A DNA stretch of 32,275 bases from JARIHD01 sp035629475 (GTDB lineage: Bacteria > Patescibacteriota > Saccharimonadia > Saccharimonadales > UBA4665): assembly GCA_035629475.1 (NCBI GenBank), contig DASPHS010000143.1, positions 1 to 32,275 of the forward strand, given 5' to 3'. The notes under the pieces are model-generated. The model saw nothing but the letters and a program-made list of their open reading frames with translations, searched no databases and was not told where the DNA came from. This document shows positions 29,167-32,275 of the stretch, piece by piece. Numbering within the stretch: position 1 is the stretch's first letter; the number at the start of each line of letters is the position of its first letter. Both the position numbers and the translations under genes were made by a program.

Positions 29167-29553
29167 CTAAGCAGGCATCTGCAGTAATTGCAGCAAGTTG
29201 CCAGCGGGGTCTTTGAACCAGCAGACTTGCACGCCGGCAAATTCCGCTATGCCCTGCTCGTTGGTGTAGATATCCTCATCGCCGTCATAGTGCTCATAGG
29301 TAATCCCCTTTTCGGACAGTTCCTGCATGGTCGCAGCTATGTCATCCACCACAAAATTGAGGATGGTATAGGTGGCGGGTGTGTGGTGGTTCTTCAGGAA
29401 AATGTTCACATCACCTGCCCCTGTGGTTTTGAGGGTCATGATGCCGGGCATGTGTTCCTCTGTGGGAATGCCTAAGGTCGTGCCGTAGAAATCTTTGGCT
29501 TGTTGCATATCGTCAACTGAAAAACTAGCGAATGTAGGACTATCTTTGAACAT
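29167..29553 (-). CDS. VOC-family protein (glyoxalase-like)
   Basis: The 128-residue protein has two paired VOC modules (PTFASFSVDDMQQAKDFYGTTLGIPTEE and YTILNFVVDDIAATMQELSEKGI) and ends with WFKDPAGNLLQLLQMPA, typical of the superfamily. A strong AAGGAG site lies before the ATG at 29553 and an extended -10 lies at 29578. It heads the unit VOC-AraC-reductase-hydrolase. The substrate is unknown; members of this type often act in detoxification. Confidence 0.88.
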   Translation of the reverse strand: MFKDSPTFASFSVDDMQQAKDFYGTTLGIPTEEHMPGIMTLKTTGAGDVNIFLKNHHTPATYTILNFVVDDIAATMQELSEKGITYEHYDGDEDIYTNEQGIAEFAGVQVCWFKDPAGNLLQLLQMPA

Positions 29554-29577
29554 TGCAGGGTCTCCTTAAAAGGGAGC

Positions 29578-29586
29578 ATTTTAGCA
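29578..29586 (-). promoter_or_regulatory. Extended -10 promoter of the VOC-AraC unit
   Basis: The minus strand reads TGCTAAAAT, an extended -10 element, giving a transcript start near 29571 and a leader of about 18 bases. CTCC just downstream can pair with GGAG of the ribosome site, so the leader could fold over it. Confidence 0.45.
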
Positions 29587-29642
29587 CGCTAGCCCTGGAC
29601 TGGATGTGTGCTTCTTCACAGAGAACCCTATGCAGGCTGCCG

Positions 29643-30386
29643 TTACTGGTAGCGCACCACTGGTGACTGCCGTAGCAGCTGTAGCCGCCAAGCCGCTAAG
29701 CGGATTGCACTCTGGCCGTGTACGTTACGACGGGGCTGGTCGATAATACACAGCGGTCCTTTGGTGGGCGTGTCTGTCTGTTGTGGCACGAGTACATTGC
29801 CGGCATGCAGTATGTCTGGGAACGGCATGTAGAGGTCGCTCAACCCCAACCGTAGCGTGACGTCACCGACAGCTGCGGTGATACGTCGCCGGGCAGCGTG
29901 CTTTATATCGCTCTCCTGCCAAGGATTGGCGGGGTTTCGATGGGTGATAATCCAGTCACTGAGCGGCTGGATGTCGCGCATCCGCTGCTGCACGAGCAAG
30001 GAACTTCCATTGTCAATTTTGAGTGCCACGTATTGCTTAGGGGTGCTTACCTGGTAATCGGGCCTACGGTACAGATAGGAGTTAAGGGCGGTCATATAGG
30101 TAAACTGCTCAACCAGCTCGTCGGGAACGCGACGGCCCGAAGGCAACCTGCGTTCTGACGTCGTTTGCGTGGACACCTTAACAGCCACATCATCTACGGC
30201 AAATACCTCAGACCGTTTGCCTTTGCCCAAGCGTTCATAGCCATCTAGGCTCTGCTCGTGGCCAGTGGTCGCAAATGCTGCGACAGCGTCCTGCAACGCT
30301 GGCCGGTCGGCAAATATGGCGATGCCCTCAGGGGTACCGGCAAACTCCTGAATGGGCAGGCTCTGGATGTATGACTCGACTTTCAT
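29643..30386 (-). CDS. Putative kinase-fold (APH/protein-kinase-like) protein
   Basis: The 247-residue product shows a glycine-rich loop RLGKGKRSEVFAVDD (G54, G56) and a VAIK-type lysine in DVAVKVST (K70). A catalytic-loop-like stretch D191-I-L-H-A-G-N197-V-L-V and a metal-binding Asp in LCIIDQPR (D216) follow. This order fits the protein kinase/aminoglycoside phosphotransferase fold, though D191 to N197 is one residue longer than usual. It would phosphorylate a protein or small molecule using ATP. A start 135 bases upstream is possible, but the ATG at 30386 is preferred: the extra residues (with SFFDILWYYIHN) lie over the promoter. It follows the 2H phosphoesterase gene after 98 bases. Confidence 0.72.
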   Translation of the reverse strand: MKVESYIQSLPIQEFAGTPEGIAIFADRPALQDAVAAFATTGHEQSLDGYERLGKGKRSEVFAVDDVAVKVSTQTTSERRLPSGRRVPDELVEQFTYMTALNSYLYRRPDYQVSTPKQYVALKIDNGSSLLVQQRMRDIQPLSDWIITHRNPANPWQESDIKHAARRRITAAVGDVTLRLGLSDLYMPFPDILHAGNVLVPQQTDTPTKGPLCIIDQPRRNVHGQSAIRLAAWRLQLLRQSPVVRYQ

Positions 30387-30422
30387 GGAATAAATACGAT
30401 CAGGCCGAAGGCGACCCTTTAA

Positions 30423-30451
30423 GTTATGTATATAATACCATAAAATGTCAA
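30423..30451 (-). promoter_or_regulatory. Possible promoter of the kinase-fold gene
   Basis: Minus-strand TTGACA (30446-30451) is followed after 17 bp by CATAAC (30423-30428). The -35 is perfect but the -10 is weak. An AT-rich TATTATATA lies in the spacer. Confidence 0.35.
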
Positions 30452-30484
30452 AAAAGCTATACGTCCGGCGTACAGGGCTTGTAC

Positions 30485-31090
30485 CTATCCTAGGCTGTAG
30501 CGGGCAATTTCCCGTATGCAAGTGCCGTTATCGCCCATCTCGAATAAGCCGATGTGCGTAAACTGGCCGCTAAAGTGAGCGGGCGCTGGCAGTAGCGCGA
30601 TATCGGTGGTGGCATTATCGGCAAACCGGGTAATGGTAGCGTGCGGGCGGAATAGCTCACCAACAGGCTGGTAGCCGTACCGCTCCAAGTTCTCCCTGGC
30701 CACTCCAGTCGCTTCAAGCATGCGAGTCCTGTCCTTCTGTCGCATGCCGTCCCGGATAGGATTGATGGCTGCTATAACTGCTTGCTGCAAACCATCCAGC
30801 TGCTCCGTGCGTTGGTACTCCGCATCCAGGAAGCCCATCGTTTGGTCATATTTCCACGAGACCAGGTCTATGGCTGCGGTGTTGTCTGCGATGCTGCGCA
30901 GCAGCCCCTTGGCCTTATCGAGGTCTGCAACCTTGAGCTGCGTCATGTATAAGGATGCGTGCGGATAAAAGCTGACGCCATCCAGTGTAAACAGCGGTGA
31001 TTGGGCGGCCAGGGTGCCGCTGACGGTGATGAGCTTTTGAGCCAGCTCGTCGGACGGCAGTAGTACGATGTCACAAGGTATTGATTCCAT
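30485..31090 (-). CDS. 2H phosphoesterase (2'-5' RNA ligase-like)
   Basis: The 201-residue protein has the two H-x-T/S motifs that define the 2H superfamily: PHASLYMTQLK near residue 43 and RPHATITRF near residue 149. The spacing of about 105 residues is usual for a duplicated fold. Members cleave cyclic phosphodiesters of RNA ends or ADP-ribose products, or ligate 2'-5' RNA. The substrate cannot be deduced. No Shine-Dalgarno sequence is obvious before the ATG at 31090. It stands divergent to the large gene at 31251. Confidence 0.8.
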   Translation of the reverse strand: MESIPCDIVLLPSDELAQKLITVSGTLAAQSPLFTLDGVSFYPHASLYMTQLKVADLDKAKGLLRSIADNTAAIDLVSWKYDQTMGFLDAEYQRTEQLDGLQQAVIAAINPIRDGMRQKDRTRMLEATGVARENLERYGYQPVGELFRPHATITRFADNATTDIALLPAPAHFSGQFTHIGLFEMGDNGTCIREIARYSLG

Positions 31091-31181
31091 GAGAGCACTA
31101 TACCATTAGAAGCTCGGCAACACCGCGAATCATGCCTTTACGGGCTGTTCGCACATCTGCATATAGGGTACACTAGGCTTT

Positions 31182-31229
31182 TGGTAAAATTGTGAACCAG
31201 CCAGGATGCAAGCATCTTGGCTGGTTCAC
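31182..31229 (+). promoter_or_regulatory. Extended -10 followed by an 18-bp hairpin before the 31251 gene
   Basis: TGGTAAAAT (31182-31190) is an extended -10 element. GTGAACCAGCCAGGATGC (31192-31209) then pairs with the 18 bases at 31212-31229 with one G-T wobble and only two unpaired bases. If transcription starts near 31197, most of this hairpin forms the 5' end of the mRNA. It ends 8 bases before the AAAGGAG site. Confidence 0.55.
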
Positions 31230-31250
31230 TGCTGTGTAAAGGAGAAATGT

Positions 31251-32275
31251 GTGGCGCAGGCTGCTGAGTTAATACCAATCGAACGGCATCCCAAGGCTGG
31301 TGCGGCACTGTTAGTAGAGTCTACCGTGCAGGACGTGTTGGACGACCCGAGCAATCTTGATGGCCGCTTTGCAGAGTTATCTGCCAGCCTGCCCGGTCGC
31401 GACGATGTAGACGGCAGGTACGCTAAAGCGGAACGGATGCGGCAGGCAGCTTTTTCTACAGCTGCGTTTCTGATTGGCAAAGAAGCGCTCCGCGGCATGA
31501 CCACACACATGCGAGAACATGGCAGGCTTGCGATCGACGACCGTGTGCCGTTCGATCCGCATGCCTACGCTGCCTTTGGTCCACAGTCCATACCCTCTTA
31601 CCGGGCACTACGGGCTTCGCACCACTTAGTACATGCCGGTGAAGCGCTGCTGGATGCGATCAAGGACCCTGCACACCCCTACCATAGCCTGGATAAACAG
31701 CTGGAGGACACCAGCACCGAGCATTTTGAAGCCTGGACTGCATGGCACACGGGGTCTAACGCTAATCGCTGGCCTTACCGCTATGATTCCCAGGGATTGG
31801 ACGCTGGTGGCGTGCTGTTGGGTTCGATCTGTTTGAACCTGCAGCTGAGTGTAAGTATGTCAGCTTCGCGGGCTGTGCATTATTTGCTGCACGAGAACCC
31901 TGATGCAAATGCTGCTGAGCTCGATGCTGCTGTTGCCAGGACGCTCCCGCGTTCGCTCTGGATTGGCAGCTCCAACCGCCACTTAGGCTGGCGCCCCGAC
32001 TGGCAAGACGTGATTGCAGCGGGCGGCCACGTGGGCAACATGCCCGAAGATGGTGTGGCCGCCCTACTGCAAACGCCGCGCAGCCAGATTACTAGCCCCA
32101 ACGACTACGCTGCTTCGGAGTCAGGCCTGCCGATAATGCGCGATCCTAGTTTCTGTCCGCACGCGGCACTCCAGGATGGCCCGATTGAAAAGGCCGGCGC
32201 TTGTGCTGGCGACCCGTGGGCACGCTACCCTGACGCACCAGACCGACAAGTTGCCGATGACTTTTTTGCGGAGAC
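31251..32275 (+). CDS. Unknown large protein, N-terminal part (runs off window end)
   Basis: A GTG at 31251, 6 bases after a strong AAAGGAG site, opens a frame that stays open to the window edge (341 residues seen). The nearby ATG at 31247 leads to a stop after six codons. No family is recognised. The protein looks soluble and mostly helical in residues 40-230, with many His and Trp (EHFEAWTAWHTGSNANRWPYRY) and a later Asp/Pro-rich part with three Cys (SFCPHAA, AGACAGD). No signal peptide or membrane segment is visible. Residues 205-220 (VLLGSICLNLQLSVSMSA) are the most hydrophobic stretch. A strong hairpin lies just before its ribosome site. Confidence 0.75.
   Translation, partial: MAQAAELIPIERHPKAGAALLVESTVQDVLDDPSNLDGRFAELSASLPGRDDVDGRYAKAERMRQAAFSTAAFLIGKEALRGMTTHMREHGRLAIDDRVPFDPHAYAAFGPQSIPSYRALRASHHLVHAGEALLDAIKDPAHPYHSLDKQLEDTSTEHFEAWTAWHTGSNANRWPYRYDSQGLDAGGVLLGSICLNLQLSVSMSASRAVHYLLHENPDANAAELDAAVARTLPRSLWIGSSNRHLGWRPDWQDVIAAGGHVGNMPEDGVAALLQTPRSQITSPNDYAASESGLPIMRDPSFCPHAALQDGPIEKAGACAGDPWARYPDAPDRQVADDFFAE

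Noticed and set aside
1..32275. Alternative genetic code with UGA as glycine (SR1/Gracilibacteria)
   Set aside because: No conserved gene has an in-frame TGA, and TGA terminates ftsW and the histidine kinase gene.
1..32275. tRNA genes, rRNA genes, CRISPR arrays, insertion sequences, prophage genes
   Set aside because: No GGTTCGANTCC-type arm within a cloverleaf, no rRNA sequence, no spaced direct-repeat array and no transposase or integrase frame were seen.

Overview
The window looks like part of the chromosome of a Patescibacteria/CPR bacterium, most likely a Saccharibacteria (TM7) relative. This is an inference from gene content: a pared-down division and wall (dcw) cluster, a sigma-region-4/HARE-HTH fusion regulator, a topoisomerase I without Cys-rich zinc ribbons, a short DprA, and several lineage-type proteins with no recognisable family. 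No reading frame contains an internal TGA, and TGA ends ftsW and the histidine kinase gene, so the standard bacterial code fits and the UGA=Gly code of SR1/Gracilibacteria does not. Nearly all other stops are TAA or TAG.

Layout. (1) 1-1250: the start of an unknown minus-strand gene, radC, and a small one-membrane-segment protein. (2) 1280-9864: the plus-strand dcw cluster mraZ-rsmH-ftsL-ftsI-mraY-ftsW-murG-ftsQ, preceded by four MraZ-type GTGGGTA boxes. The Mur ligases, ddl, ftsA and ftsZ are absent. (3) 9865-10629: a 765-bp AT-rich gap between convergent genes, with two DnaA-box-like sequences and a 25-bp dyad. (4) 10630-14913, minus strand: an unknown gene, the sigma4/HARE fusion and topA. 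(5) 15143-18487: a small unknown gene, dprA (minus), then a strongly signalled locus. That locus holds a consensus promoter, a structured stretch of about 400 nt ended by two intrinsic terminators (candidate new ncRNA), a second consensus promoter with an operator-like dyad, and two unknown genes, the second with a transglutaminase-like Cys-His-Asp arrangement. (6) 18510-25968, minus strand: pth, der, an RsuA/RluB pseudouridine synthase, a response regulator with a roughly 480-residue Pro/Ala-rich tail, its membrane histidine kinase, a cytidylyltransferase-like enzyme and a VOC protein. (7) 26074-31090: an accessory region with an unknown gene, a membrane-anchored alpha/beta hydrolase, a RibD/DHFR-like reductase, an AraC regulator, a second VOC protein, a kinase-fold protein and a 2H phosphoesterase. 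(8) 31192-32275: a long hairpin just upstream of a large unknown gene that runs off the window.

How the genes work together. MraY and MurG make lipid II, and FtsW/FtsI polymerise and cross-link it at the septum with FtsL and FtsQ; MraZ probably controls the cluster. Der, Pth, the pseudouridine synthase and RsmH serve ribosomes and translation. TopA and DprA serve DNA topology and uptake or recombination. The kinase/regulator pair forms a two-component system whose output cannot be read from sequence. Several genes (der, the VOC gene at 25968, the 956 gene) have -10 elements so close to the start codon that their mRNAs may be leaderless.

The most promising undescribed element is the 16281-18487 locus (structured RNA plus two-gene operon).
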